DNA of 64,000 nt, taken from NCBI GenBank assembly GCA_963736445.1, contig CAVTOY010000011.1, forward strand, positions 1 through 64,000, read 5' to 3'. Below are positions 7,895-18,800 of this stretch, one piece after another. Below the pieces are notes generated by a model. That model searched no databases. It had not been told where the DNA came from and saw only the letters and a list, made by a program, of their open reading frames with translations. Each line of letters opens with the position of its first letter. Positions within the stretch are counted from its first letter, which is position 1. This stretch comes from Thiosocius sp963736445. GTDB lineage: Bacteria; Pseudomonadota; Gammaproteobacteria; Chromatiales; Chromatiaceae. The position numbers and the translations under genes were made by a program.

Positions 7895-8553
7895 TCGGTC
7901 ATCTTGCGCCGAGTCAGCGGCACCCTCAAGCCGGACCGCTATTCTACGCCTGTCGAATAACGTCCGAAAGTTCATACTACGGCCATGCCAGCGCACTGCC
8001 AAACGACCGGTGCTGAACCCGTCCGGGTCGTTTCGAGAGATCGCTGTCGATGAGAAAAAGATAACTTGCTATTCCGCACAGAGAGCGTAGCGTGGAGATC
8101 ACCAAGTCTTTTTGTCGGTTACTGGATACCCAGTGGCGCCAGACCCGACGGAGATGGATGGCGCCCATGGAGGGCGAATCGTGAACAACCCGCATTTCAG
8201 TGCTGCGACACCTCCACTCGTCCGCCCCGATTCGGCCCTTCCTCCAAGCCATTTTCGAAAGTCTTACCTGGAACACGGTCTTCCCATCACCGCACAAACC
8301 ACCGCCAGAGCACTCAACAAGCACTTCTCTGGCGAGGGCGGCAGCAGATACCTGCGCCGACTGTTCAGCGAGCGGCCGGTCTTACAGGGCAACCGTCTGG
8401 CCAATCTGCGAACCCCGGCGTTGGCCATTGATACCCTCGTTCGGCACCAGCTATTGAGACGAGCCGTTTTTGGACGTTGTATGCCGACGCCATTCAGCGC
8501 AAGCGCGTTTCGGCAAAGATATTTTCTTCCACAATCACCTGGAGTAGAGCGAT
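7895..8553. other. Intergenic region with repeat copy 2
   Basis: This contains the repeat at 8332-8460. A 155-codon plus-strand frame (8112-8579) covers the repeat but has no family resemblance and no ribosome site, so I do not call it a gene. Nothing else is seen. Confidence 0.4.
8332..8460 (+). repeat. Dispersed ~125-bp repeat, copy 2
   Basis: Diverged match to 4926-5048. The best shared reading is EGGSRYLRRLFSERPVLQGN then RLANLRTPALA. The G..YLRRL pattern faintly recalls the C-terminal part of IS110-type transposases, but this is weak. Here the transposon-type end found beside copy 1 is missing. Confidence 0.5.
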
Positions 8554-8685
8554 ATGTCCAAACACGAGAAATCCAATAGAGAAGCGAAAAAACAAGCCTT
8601 GCTGACCCCAAAGGAGAAGAAGGCCGCCAAACAAGCGAAGAAACATGCGAACGACCATCCTCCGCTGATCGTCAGAAAGCCATAA
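8554..8685 (+). CDS. Short lysine-rich protein, 43 residues
   Basis: The frame encodes MSKHEKSNREAKKQALLTPK followed by EKKAAKQAKKHANDHPPLIV and RKP. It is highly basic with a helical Lys/Ala centre. A GGAG lies ~9 nt before the ATG. The composition and the LTPKEKKAAKQAKKHA core look like a conserved small protein I have seen in proteobacteria, without known function. It may be a nucleic-acid-binding or stress peptide, but that is a guess. It is too short for usual ORF thresholds. Confidence 0.65.
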   Translation: MSKHEKSNREAKKQALLTPKEKKAAKQAKKHANDHPPLIVRKP

Positions 8686-8765
8686 CCGACTCACAGGACC
8701 CGCCATCGCGGCGGGGCGCCTGATGACCGAAACTGCTCCGGCGCTGCGACAATGAGGAGTCCGCG

Positions 8766-8960
8766 ATGTATCGCCTGATGAAATCAGTAAAGTTTGTTCT
8801 TCAGCATGCCACCTTGGGACCCCTGTCATCCTATCGGCACAGCCTGATCAGCCACTATCTGCAATCCCAAGCCGCCGTGGAAGCCTGCGATACTGCAAAC
8901 AGGACGGGTCCGCATCGCTACTACGTGCTCAACGAATCCCGGCAAGAGCAGATCGACTGA
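8766..8960 (+). CDS. Hypothetical 64-residue protein
   Basis: A short frame beginning MYRLMKSVKFVLQHATLGPL with a GAGGAG ribosome site 6-11 nt upstream, ending YYVLNESRQEQID. No signal peptide or membrane segment is visible. I do not recognise a family. The good ribosome site and its position among other small stress-type genes support it, but no other evidence does. Confidence 0.5.
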   Translation: MYRLMKSVKFVLQHATLGPLSSYRHSLISHYLQSQAAVEACDTANRTGPHRYYVLNESRQEQID

Positions 8961-9329
8961 GCACGGCGGTCCTGCTGGGTGGGTTCCTGGAGCATGCGCA
9001 ACACCGAGTACAAGCCCGTCAACCCGCGCTAATATGCCAACGCAGCGCCATTCTGGATCGCGAAGCATCCGCACCATAGCGGGGCCACCATAAGCGGGAA
9101 GCCTGCAACTGCCAGCTATCGAACCACCGTAGTGAGGTTGCCTGTCCGTTAGCGCATATTTCTGCCAGCCCGACGAATCTCGTCATTTCGCCATAACCCT
9201 GCGACTTCCTCGCACTGTTCTATCCAACTAGAATTACATGTAGACCTTCTCACAGCAGGCACTCAGGGTTTTCGTCGAGGCACACCAGTAAGACCGGTTG
9301 GTGCGCGATCAAGCATAGGGAAGTCGCGA
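8961..9329. other. Intergenic region
   Basis: No gene, repeat or clear regulatory motif is recognised here. It precedes the frameshifted Crp-type gene and probably holds its promoter. Confidence 0.35.
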
Positions 9330-10063
9330 ATGACTGATTCTCACGTCCCCCAACCTGATTCTCTCCAGAATCATCTGCTTGCCGCATTGCCGGCGAGGGA
9401 ACGAGTACGTCTCTTTCCCCATCTGGAACTTATCCCAATGCCGCTGGGCGAATCGGTATGCGAACCCGGCATGCCGATGCGCCACGTCTATTTCCCCACG
9501 ACCTGCATCGTGTCACTGCTCTACGTGATGGAAGACGGTGCATCGGCCGAGATCGCCGTGGTCGGCAACGAGGGTATCGTCGGCATATCGGTGTTCATGG
9601 GCGGTGAAACGACGACCAGCCGGGCCGTGGTGCAGAGTGCCGGGCCACGCCTATCGCCTCGAGGGGCAATTGATGAAGGACGCCTTCTATCACGCAGGCC
9701 CGATGCAGCGTCTGTTGCTGCGCTATACCCAGGCGCTGCTGACGCAGATGGCTCAGACGGCCGTGTGCAACCGGCACCATACCGTGGATCAGCAGCTTTG
9801 CCGCTGGCTGCTGCTGAGCCTGGACCGACTGCCCTCGAACGAACTGACCATGACCCAGGAACTGATCGCCAACATGCTCGGGGTACGTCGCGAGGGCGTC
9901 ACCGAGGCCGCCGGCAACTTGCAGCGCGCCGGGTTGATTCAACTACAGCCGGGGCAAGATCACCGTGCTGGACCGTCCCGGTCTGGAGGCGCGCGTGTGT
10001 GAATGTTACAAGGTGGTCAAGAAGGAGTTCGATCGCCTGCTCCCGCATACCATCGTCCGCTGA
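9330..10063 (+). pseudogene. Crp/Fnr-type regulator with two frameshifts
   Basis: The gene opens as MTDSHVPQPDSLQNHLLAAL with the same cyclic-nucleotide-binding-type beta roll as its neighbours (MPLGESVCEPGMPMRHVYFP, GNEGIVGISVFMGGETTT). After VVQSAG (~9640) one extra C moves the match to the next frame (HAYRLEGQLMKDAFYHAGPM, then LTMTQELIANMLGVRREGVT, the HTH). At ~9955 another extra base is needed to reach RGKITVLDRPGLEARVCECY and the TGA at 10061. Undoing both insertions gives ~243 residues, the expected length. Either a recent pseudogene or two sequence errors; the first seems likelier given its truncated sibling at 6444. Confidence 0.8.
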
Positions 10064-10112
10064 GACTGCCGCTCGGGTTCCGCTGAGTTTCTCTTGTCAT
10101 CCAAAGGTGTTA

Positions 10113-10128
10113 TGTGCGCTTCCGTACA
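10113..10128. promoter_or_regulatory. TGTACG-N4-CGTACA-type palindrome, one mismatch
   Basis: TGTGCGCTTCCGTACA keeps the right arm and five of six left-arm bases. It lies 192 bp upstream of the repeat-protein gene at 10320 and just after the Crp-type pseudogene. Confidence 0.35.
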
Positions 10129-10319
10129 GACGCCTGGAGAGACTACCGGTAAAAATATGATATCGCGCCCGGCCATGCGATCTTCATACGTACCCTCGGG
10201 AACAGCAGCACGACCGAAGAAGGGCGTCGCAAGATACCTCAAGCGCGCCATCTGATCTGCAGAGGGATTCGAGCTGTGAATTCTCTTCGGAGCAACTACC
10301 GACAAGAGGAAAATTCACC

Positions 10320-10949
10320 ATGAAAATCTCGATGCTCTCTGCTGCGATCGCAGCCTGCGTCCTGACTGCGCCGGTTCTGGCTGCACAGGAAGTACCCGCG
10401 CCCGCCGCGCCAATAATGCGTGGCACGACTGGCCCTCAGGCTGGTCCGGGTGTGACGGGCAGCCCGCAAGGTGATCCGCGCGCAATGGGCAGTTCCCAAG
10501 GGCACCCCGGCATGATGGGCAACCCGCAAGGCGATGCGCGCGCAATGGGCCGCTCCCAGGGTTACACCGGCTCGACAGGTCGATACCAGCAGGGTTATCC
10601 GGGCTCGACGGGGAGATACCAACAAGGCTATCCAAGCTCGACGGGGGAATACCAGCAAGGCTATCCAAGTTCGACGGGGGAATACCAGCAAGGTTATCCA
10701 GGCTCGGCGGGCGGATACCAGCCGGGTTATCCCGGCCCGACGGGTGGATACCAGCCGGGCTATCCAGGCCCGATGGGTGGATACCAGCAGGGTTATCCAG
10801 GCCCGATGGGTGGATACCAGCAGGGCTATCCGGGAATGATGGGCGGGTCGCAGGGCTGGCCAGGGATGGGTGGTTCCCAGGGCTGGTGGCCGGACATGAT
10901 GGGCGGTTCCTCGGGTTGGCCGGGCATGATGGGTGGTCGCCAGTGGTGA
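10320..10949 (+). CDS. Secreted G/Y/Q/P-rich repeat protein
   Basis: A 209-residue protein with a clear signal peptide (MKISMLSAAIAACVLTAPVL, cleavage near residue 21-22) and an almost entirely repetitive mature part. Residues ~48-87 hold degenerate 10-residue units (GSSQGHPGMM type). Residues 88-175 hold eight 11-residue units of the form GYQQGYPGPMG. The tail is G/W/M-rich (GWPGMMGGRQW). An AGAGGA ribosome site precedes the ATG. Composition suggests a disordered or phase-separating, possibly adhesive exported protein; no known family is recognised. The long minus-strand frames across it are artefacts of the repeats. Confidence 0.8.
   Translation: MKISMLSAAIAACVLTAPVLAAQEVPAPAAPIMRGTTGPQAGPGVTGSPQGDPRAMGSSQGHPGMMGNPQGDARAMGRSQGYTGSTGRYQQGYPGSTGRYQQGYPSSTGEYQQGYPSSTGEYQQGYPGSAGGYQPGYPGPTGGYQPGYPGPMGGYQQGYPGPMGGYQQGYPGMMGGSQGWPGMGGSQGWWPDMMGGSSGWPGMMGGRQW
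10581..10844 (+). repeat. Eight 33-bp in-frame coding repeats
   Basis: Eight consecutive 33-bp units encode (R/E/G)YQ(Q/P)GYP(G/S)(S/P/M)(T/A/M)G. Adjacent units are nearly identical at the DNA level, so copy number probably changes by slippage or recombination. Confidence 0.85.
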
Positions 10950-11207
10950 TCCCCGCGTGAAAGGTGCATGCCAGGGCCGGCTGTTGGCCAGGTAATCTCG
11001 AAATCCACCTGACGTATGCCAAGGTGGAAGCCGCAAGCACGTCAAGGCGCCGACCAGCCAAGGGCAGCGCCCAGCCCGATTGCCAAGCACGGCATGTGAT
11101 GTCGTCGCAGCCGGTGCAGCCGGGACTGGGTGAGTACAATGATCAGGGGCTCAGGCGGGCTGATCCCCTGCTTCGCACCGGTCGCCGGCCGTTCCTTTCC
11201 TGCACAA

Positions 11208-11517
11208 CTATGCCGACACGTCTATGCGCATGTCCAAGATGGCGGGATGCTTCGATGGTTCAGCCTTCGCGGGGTTCTTCCAGCACCACCCGGAGGTCTC
11301 AATGCCAGCATTGAGAAACGCGTATGCCGATCCCCACAGGAAAAGGCGAAAGCGTCGATACAGTGCGTCTCCCCAAAGACGGATGATCTCGGCACGCGCA
11401 GTCTCCCGGTTCTCGGCCTTGCACGTCAGGTAATAGCTGTGCCGATCCTTGTAGACCGCCAGCACGTCAAGCGAGGTCTTGGCCACCGCGCCGAGAAAAT
11501 CGTGCAGGCAGAACTAG
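11208..11517 (-). pseudogene. Class I methyltransferase C-terminal fragment
   Basis: Reading leftward from the transposon-type end at 11518, the frame gives HDFLGAVAKTSLDVLAVYKD, then ETARAEIIRLWGDALYRRFR and LFLWGSAYAFLNAG. The WGDxLYRRFRLFLWG pattern resembles the C-terminal part of cyclopropane-fatty-acid-synthase-like SAM-dependent methyltransferases. The N-terminal SAM-binding part is absent: homology ends exactly where the 176-bp element begins, and it does not resume on the far side. The fragment was probably cut by insertion followed by deletion. The family assignment is moderate. Confidence 0.5.
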
Positions 11518-11693
11518 CCCGCTTATCTCACCGGGTTTCGTTGCGAGGGCGGCGAGATGCCGCTGCGGCGGGGTGCACGCAATGAAAGACGGTGCCGGCG
11601 TAGCTGAAACTACGTCAAACCGGCTGTAACGAGTACGCCCCGTCACAGCGAGCATAACGACGTCCGCAGTAGGAAGTTGGTGAGATAAGCGGG
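11518..11693. mobile_element. 176-bp MITE-like element with perfect 15-bp ends
   Basis: The left end CCCGCTTATCTCACC (11518-11532) and the right end GGTGAGATAAGCGGG (11679-11693) are perfect inverted repeats. The 146 bp between them have no coding capacity. No clear target duplication flanks it (CTAG on the left, AATGG on the right). Solo copies of the same end lie at 4900 and 43718. This is what a non-autonomous derivative of an insertion sequence looks like; no matching transposase is present in the window. Confidence 0.7.
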
Positions 11694-12109
11694 AATGGTC
11701 GCCGGTACAGACATAGCGTGAGATGAAGGCGGGCTTTACCTACTTTCCGCGAAACGCACTGACATCGAGATACTAGCGTCCACCCAGAGTCTTAAGCCGT
11801 TTGCGAAATTCAGCTTGCGCCGCTGCGCGCTCTCCAATGCCTCGTCATCGCATTCGTACACTCGCCTCTTGCGATTGCCGTCGCCGCTGTCCCATGCGAA
11901 TGGCTTGGCCCATGCCTGCGCGACACGCGTACTTGCATCGCAGGCCTGCTATGTACGCTACCGCCCAGACCAACTTCAAGACTTTGCCGCATATTGAACA
12001 TCGATCATGCCGGCGACGTCACGCGCCTTGGGTCGGCATCCGACAGCGGGACTGACGTCGACTCCATTGCAGGTGCTGCTTGCCGGATCTCACCACCAGG
12101 AGAGTGCCC
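11694..12109. other. Intergenic region upstream of intact Crp-type gene
   Basis: No gene is supported. At 11952-11967 there is TGTACGCTACCGCCCA, whose left arm matches the palindrome motif exactly while the right arm has two mismatches. It lies 143 bp before the regulator's start and could be an autoregulatory site. Confidence 0.35.
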
Positions 12110-12814
12110 ATGCCACCCACCCAAGCTGCTGTCGGCAATCGGCTGCTTGCCAGTCTGCCGCGCAAAGACCGTCAGCGCATTGTGGCAGGCTGCGAGCCGG
12201 TCGATCTGCCGATCGGCACGGTCCTGGCCGAACCCGGTGAGCGCATTCGCCACGTCTACTTTCCAACCGAGAGTTTCATTTCCCTGACCACCCCCACCGA
12301 CATGGGCACTACACTCGAAGTGGGACTGGTCGGCAACGAGGGCATGCTCGGGGTCTCGCTGATCCTCGGCGTGGATGTCGCCCCCCTGCACGCCCTGGTG
12401 CAGGGCGAAGGAACGGCGCTGCGCATGAATACGGCGCCTTTTCGCCGTGAGCTTGGGCAAAGCCGCGCACTGGAACGCGTCATGAAGCGCTATCTCTACG
12501 TGCTGATGAGCCAGATCGCACAGACAGCGGCCTGCACCCACTTTCATCTGGTCGAGGCGCGTCTCGCGCGCTGGCTGCTGATGACCCACGACCGGGCGCA
12601 CGCGGACGGGTTTCATGTCACCCACGAATTTCTCGCCTTCATGCTGGGCGTGCGCCGTGTCGGCGTGACCAAGGCCGCCGGCGACCTGCAGAAGCGCAAG
12701 TTGATCAGCTATCGCCGCGGTGATATCACGATTCTCGATCGCAGCGGCCTCGAAGCGGCATCCTGCGGGTGCTATGCCGTCGACAGGGCCACCTACATCC
12801 GGATCATGGGTTAG
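12110..12814 (+). CDS. Crp/Fnr-family transcription regulator, intact
   Basis: A 234-residue protein with an N-terminal effector beta roll (LPIGTVLAEPGERIRHVYFP, VGLVGNEGMLGVSLILGVDV) and a C-terminal winged helix (THEFLAFMLGVRRVGVTKAA, GDLQKRKLISY RRGDITI). The phosphate-binding RxA cassette of cAMP receptors is not evident, so the ligand is unlikely to be cAMP; no Fnr-type cysteine cluster is seen. The ATG at 12110 was preferred to one at 12080 because the conserved NRLLASLPRKDR start lies close behind. It is the intact member of a three-copy set (6444, 9330). It may bind the local TGTACG-N4-CGTACA palindromes, which is inference from geometry. Confidence 0.85.
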   Translation: MPPTQAAVGNRLLASLPRKDRQRIVAGCEPVDLPIGTVLAEPGERIRHVYFPTESFISLTTPTDMGTTLEVGLVGNEGMLGVSLILGVDVAPLHALVQGEGTALRMNTAPFRRELGQSRALERVMKRYLYVLMSQIAQTAACTHFHLVEARLARWLLMTHDRAHADGFHVTHEFLAFMLGVRRVGVTKAAGDLQKRKLISYRRGDITILDRSGLEAASCGCYAVDRATYIRIMG

Positions 12815-12883
12815 CGCTTCAGATCATCGACCACGACACGGCCGTGCGAGATAGACCAGGTGAGTGGTCTGTCGCTGACTAAG

Positions 12884-15800
12884 TTACGCCGGGTGATGTC
12901 CCGCGACTGCAGGCACGTCGCAGACATCCGCTGTCGCGTTCACGAGCACCCTCACCGCGACCGCATGTTCCTGGCGATCGTCAACCAGGGGAATAGCTTG
13001 GCCGTCCAACTCGACGCCATCGACCGTCACGCTCGTCACGCCGCCTTTTTGATCCTCGCCCGCAGGGGTCTGCGAGATAGCGATGTGATAGACCGTCTCG
13101 CGGTAACGGTAGTGGATCTTCAACCCTTCCCAATGCGCCGGCAGGCAGGGGGTGACGTGCAGCCTGTCCGTTTCCAACCGCAGGCCCAGCAGCGACTCGA
13201 GGATCAGCCGGTACATCCAACCGGCCGAGCCGGTGTACCAGGTCCAGCCACCGCGCCCGGTATGGGGCGCGACCGCGTAGACATCGGCCGCCATCACATA
13301 GGGTTCCACCTTGTAGGTGGCGATGGCGTCCTGTGATTTCGCATGGTTGGCCGGGTTGATCATGGTGGTGAGCTTCCAGGCACGGCCGCTGTCGCCGAGG
13401 GCCGCGAACGCCATAGCCGTCCAGATGGCACCATGGGTGTACTGCCCGCCGTTCTCGCGAACCCCCGGCACATAGCCCTTGATATAGCCCGGGTCCATGT
13501 CCGATTTGTCAAACGGAGGATCGAGCAACTGGACAAGCGCGTGCTCACGGCGCACCAGATGTTCATCCACCGCTCCCATGGCCATACGGACCCGTTCGGC
13601 AGTGCCCGCCCCGGAAAGCACGGCCCAGCTCTGGGAAATCGAATCGATCCGGCATTCGCTGTTACTCGCTGATCCCAGCGGCGTGCCATCGTCGAACCAG
13701 GCGCGTCGATACCAGGCGCCGTCCCACGCGTGCTGCTCGATGTTCTCGCCCAGGCGCCTGCCCTCAACCTCGCACATTTCGGCGAAAGCGGTGTCGTCGT
13801 GCAGGCGCGCCAGGGCGCCGAACCGGCGCAGCACCTCAAACAGGAAGAAGCCCAGCCAAACGCTTTCCCCCTTGCCCTCGATACCAACCCGGTTCATGCC
13901 GTCGTTCCAGTCGCCCGAGCCGATCAGCGGCAGGCCGTGAGCGCCAAACACGAGTCCGTGGCGGATGGCCTGCACACAGTGCTGGTAAAGACTTGCCGTG
14001 GCCTCGGTGTGGCCGGGCAGGTCGTAGTAGGAATCGTCCTCTGGATTGAGCGGACGCCCTTCCAGGTACCCAATGGGTTCATCCAGCACGCCGGTATCGC
14101 CGGTGCTCTGCACATAGCGGCAGGTCGCCAGCGCCAGCCAAAGGTAATCATCGGAACAATGCGTGCGGACGCCTCGCCCGGAGGGCGGATGCCACCAGTG
14201 CTGGACATCCCCCTCCGGAAACTGGCGGCCTGCGCACAGCAACAGTTGGGCGCGCAGCAGACGCGGCTCGCTGTGCACCAGCGCCATAGCGTCCTGCAAC
14301 TGGTCGCGGAAGCCGAAAGCGCCGCCCGACTGGTAGTAGCCGCTGCGCGCCCACAGGCGGCACGCCAGTGTCTGGTACAACAGCCAGCCATTGGCCAGCA
14401 CATTGAGCGACTGGTCGGGTGTCTCCACCTGCACCGCGCCAAGCGTATGGTTCCAGTACTGCCAGACCGCTTCCAGGGCACGCCGCGCAGCATCGGCGCC
14501 GCGCAAGCGATGCACCAGCTGGTGGGCGTCGTCGCCACCGGGCACCCCCCCGAGACCGAGCCTGAAGGTGATCTGCCGCTCCTGCGCATCGGCCAGATCG
14601 AAGGCCACCTGCATCGCGGCACAGGGGTCCAGGCCACTGCCTATCCGCCCGGACAGGTGGGTGTACGTCATCGCCGCCGGGTTCTCCAGACTTCTGTTGC
14701 GGCCGATGAACTCGGCGCGGTCACAGCTGACGGTCCGGTTCGCGTCGTCCACGTCGAAAAAGGCGACCCGGTCGGGAAAATCGGTGTTGTAGGGGTTGCG
14801 CGCATAGACCGCGCCGCTGTAGGGATCGACCTCGGTGGTCACATGCATGGCCGATTTCGGCCGCAGGTCACCCAGCACCCATTCCACATAGCCCGTCGCC
14901 GAAAGCCGACGCGGCCGCCCGGAGGTGTTGCGCACCTTGAGCACCGAAAACTTGACCGCCGCATCCAACGCGATATAGACCCACAACTCGGTATGGATGC
15001 CGCCCTCAGTGTGTTCAAACACGCTGTAGCCGAAGCCATGTCGGCTGACATAGGGTGTCGCACCGCGCCTGGGCAACGGCGTGGGCGACCAGAAGTGGCC
15101 GCTCTCCTCGTCGCGCAAGTAAAAGGCCTCGCCGCTCGCGTCGGTTACCGGGTCGTTGTGCCAGGGCGTCAGACGAAACTCGTGGGCATTCTCGCCCCAG
15201 GTGTAGGCCTGGCCGCTCTCCGAGAGGACGCTGCCGAAGTGTGCATTCGCCAGTACGTTGACCCACGGCGCCGGCGTGATCTTTCCGGGCTCCGTGGTGA
15301 TGACGTATTCGCGCCCATCCGGGGTGAACCCGCCGATACCGTTGGACAGGATCAGATCGCGCGGCGGCGGCTCGAAAGCGGCGGGCGCCTCGTCCTGTCG
15401 GGGTCTGCTGGGCGTGAGGCGCAGCACGCGCACCCCCGGCGGAACGGGGCGGTTGACCTGCTCTGCCAGGGTCCCCCGACTGTCGCTAAGGATGACGCGG
15501 GCGACCGTTTGGAACAGCGTGCGGTCCTCCTCCGAGATCTGCTCTACCGAGCGCACGAAGATGCCGCCCGGCCGGTCCATCGCCTGGGTCTCCAGGCCCA
15601 CCGCGACCAGGCCCAGGATCTGGTCCTGCAGCACCTGGCGGTAACCGGCGCGATCCTCGTTCCAGATCACCAGGTCCACCGCCAGTCCCTTCAGGCGCCA
15701 GTAGGCATGGGCCTGGATGAGCTGGCGCACCAGTTCGATATTGGCCAGGTCGCCGATGCGCAGCAAGACGATCGGCAGGTCGCCTGAAATGGCATAACCC

Positions 15801-18800
15801 CACAGCCCGGATTGCCCGCGCCGGTTGCGCATGAGGACGCTACTGTCGGCACGTAGCGAGGCATGGGCATAGATGACCGAGTTGGCCAGACGCCCGTAGA
15901 GTTGCGCGTCCGCCTCCGTGGCGTTGATCTGGCGCAGCACCACCTGCGCATGGGTCCAGGCCAGCTCGAAGACACGATCAGCGAGGCGCTGATCCTGGTA
16001 CTTCTCGATCAGACCCAGGGCCACGTCGCGGCTGTCGCCGATACCGTAGACCAAGTCCACGCTGACCGACTGATCCGGCTCGACGGTGATCCGACCGCGG
16101 ATTGCCGCCACTGGATCCAGCACCGAGCCCTGGCTGCCGGATAGCGCCACGCCAGCGTCCATCGCCCGCGGCGCCGTGACGCTATGGCCTCGGCCGACGA
16201 AGCGCTCACGATCAGTTTCGTAGGCAAACTCGCCGACCTGCGCGTCGTGCACCGCCATCAGGTGAAACATCCAGGGCACCGGCTCGTCGTGGGAGCGAGG
16301 GCGGCGCGTGCACAGGATCGCGCGCTGCGCTTCGACGATCTCGGTCTGCACAAACAGATTGCTGAACGCCGGATGCAGGGTGTCTGAGGCTTCCGGCGCC
16401 AGCACCACCTCCGCGTAACTGGTGACCTCGAGCGTGCGGCGAACGGCAGAAAGATTGGTGATGCGCACCCGGCGCAATTCGATGTCGTCTTCCGGGGACA
16501 CGACGATTTCGGTATGGGTATCGAAATCACCGTCGCGGCGACGAAATTCCGCGCGGCCTTCCGAAAAGATCGCTTCATAGCCCTCCCCACGCGCCAAGGT
16601 CGGCTGATGTGCGGTGCTCCAGGCCGCACCGCTCTCCCCTTCGGTCGATACATCGCGCAGGTAGCAGAACGTGCCCCAGGGGTCGCGGGTGCCGTCTTCG
16701 CGCCAACGCGTCACGGCCAGATCCTGCCAGCGGCTGTAGCCGCCGCCGGCATTGGTCACCATCACATGATAGCGGCCGTTGGACAACATCTGCACTTCCG
16801 GGATCGGCGTGTCGGGACTGTCCAGCACACGTATCGGCATCGACGGGCTTTCCACACCGGACTCGATAGCGGTGACTTCGGCGGCATGAACAAACAATGC
16901 GGAGGCCCTGGGGATCCGTTCCTGCAACAATAGCAGCGTGGCCTGGAACAGCGGGTCGGAAGCGAAGCGTTTCTGCATCGGACGGTCCAGCAGCAGATGG
17001 GCCAGGGCGAGCAGGCTCATGCCCTGATGATGGGCCATGTAGGACCGCACCAGGGCATGTGGTTCGCCGCGACGCTGCCGTGCCGGCGTGTAGTCGATGG
17101 CCTCAAAAAAGCCAAACTGCCCTTCCGCCCCGGCGGCCGACAGCCGTTGCAGGTTCAGGCAGGCGGCCTCCGGCGCCACCATCAGCGCGAGCGCCGAGGC
17201 ATAGGGCGCAACGACCAGATCCTCGACCAGCCCGCGTTTCAGCCCCAGGCCAGGCACGCCGAACGCGCGGTACTGATAGTTGAGTTGTACGTCCACGGTG
17301 TTGTAACCGGACTCGGACATCCCCCACGGTACGTCGCGCTGCTGGCCATACTGGATCTGACGCGCTACCGCGGCCCTGGCGGTCTGGTCGAGCAGCGTGT
17401 GCTCATAGGTCGGCATCACCAGCTGCGGCATCAGGTACTCGAACATCGAGCCGCTCCACGACAGCAGGATCGGCTCACCGCCGGCGCTGGTAAGCAGGCG
17501 CCCGAGCGCAAACCAGCTCTCCTGGGGCAGTTGTGCCTGGGATATGGCGACGAAAACGCTCAAGCGGGCCTCCGAAGCGAGCAGATCGTAGTAACTCGCG
17601 TCGCGCCGCCGCTCGTCCACGTTGTAGCCGATGCTGAGCAGGTGTGAATCCTTGTCGTACAGGAAGCCGTACTCCTTGTGTGCGAGTTCGCCGGCCTGCA
17701 GGGCCAGGCGCTGGACGACCGCGATCCGGGCCTGGGCACGCTCGCTGCCAAGTGCGATCTGTGTGCGCAGATCGGCCAGCCACGCCGCCTGTCCGGGCGT
17801 CGCCTGCGCATCCGCACGGTTGGCCAGAACGCTCGATAGCGTCAACTCGAGCCCTGCCAGCGCGCGCAGCGTCGGGATCGCATCGATCGAGGGCAGGTCG
17901 TCGAACGCGTCGGATGACTCCGCAGGCCCGCTCCACGGCGCCAGATAAATCAGTTCGTCGTGCATGGCGCGGCATTGCCGGCCCAGCTCCCCTGCCCACC
18001 AGCCCGTCTGACTCTCAGGATCGTCGCCCAGGTCGGCGGCAAGCGCCTCTGCGGATCGCATCAGTTCATCCAGCAGGCGCCGTGCTGCCGCAAGCGTTGC
18101 TGGCCGCGCACCGCGCGCGACCTCGAGAGTGTCGCGGAATTCAACCAGCTTGGCCGGGGCGGTATCGCCCGCCTCCTCCGCCAGTATCGCCAACGTGTCG
18201 CCCAGGCCATCCAACCACCGCGGCTCCAGGATCGGGCGATCGAGCAGATCGATCAGGCCCGGACGCAAGGTCAGCAGGTGGCCTGCCAGGTTGCCGCTAT
18301 CCACGGTCGAGACATAAGCGGGATGCAGGGGCCGCAGCGATTGCGTGTCATACCAGTTGTAGAAGTGACCGCGGTGACGCTCGAGCCCGGCCATGGTATC
18401 CAGAGTACGGGCCGTGCGTTCGACCAGTTGCCCGGCCGGGATGTAGCCGAAGTCATAGGCGGACAGATTCGCCAACAGCGCCAACCCCATGTTGGTCGGC
18501 GAGGTGCGATGGGCCAGCGCGGCATCGCGGGATTCCTGGTAGTTGTCCGGCGGCAGCCAATGGTCTTCGGGGCGAACGAAGGTGTCGAAGAACGCCCAGG
18601 TCTTGCGCGCGATTCTGCCGAGGAAACGGATTTGCTCAGCCGTCAGCCGGGCCTCGCGTCGGGCCAGCGGCAGACTGATCCACCAGGCGATCAAGGGCGC
18701 AGCCAGCCACAACAGCAGGAACGGGCCCGCAAACGGAAGCGCGGCAGGATTCGCCGCCATCAAGGTCGCGGCTGTACCGATCGCTAGCAACGGGGAGAAC

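Noticed and set aside
10296..11139. Two ~270-codon minus-strand frames opposite the G/Y/Q/P protein
   Set aside because: Their repetitiveness only mirrors the plus-strand coding repeats; the plus frame has a signal peptide and ribosome site, these do not.
13730..15787. 685-codon open frame on the plus strand inside the glucan synthase gene
   Set aside because: It is antisense to a well-supported gene with domain motifs throughout; GC-rich third positions make such mirror frames common. No family resemblance or ribosome site.
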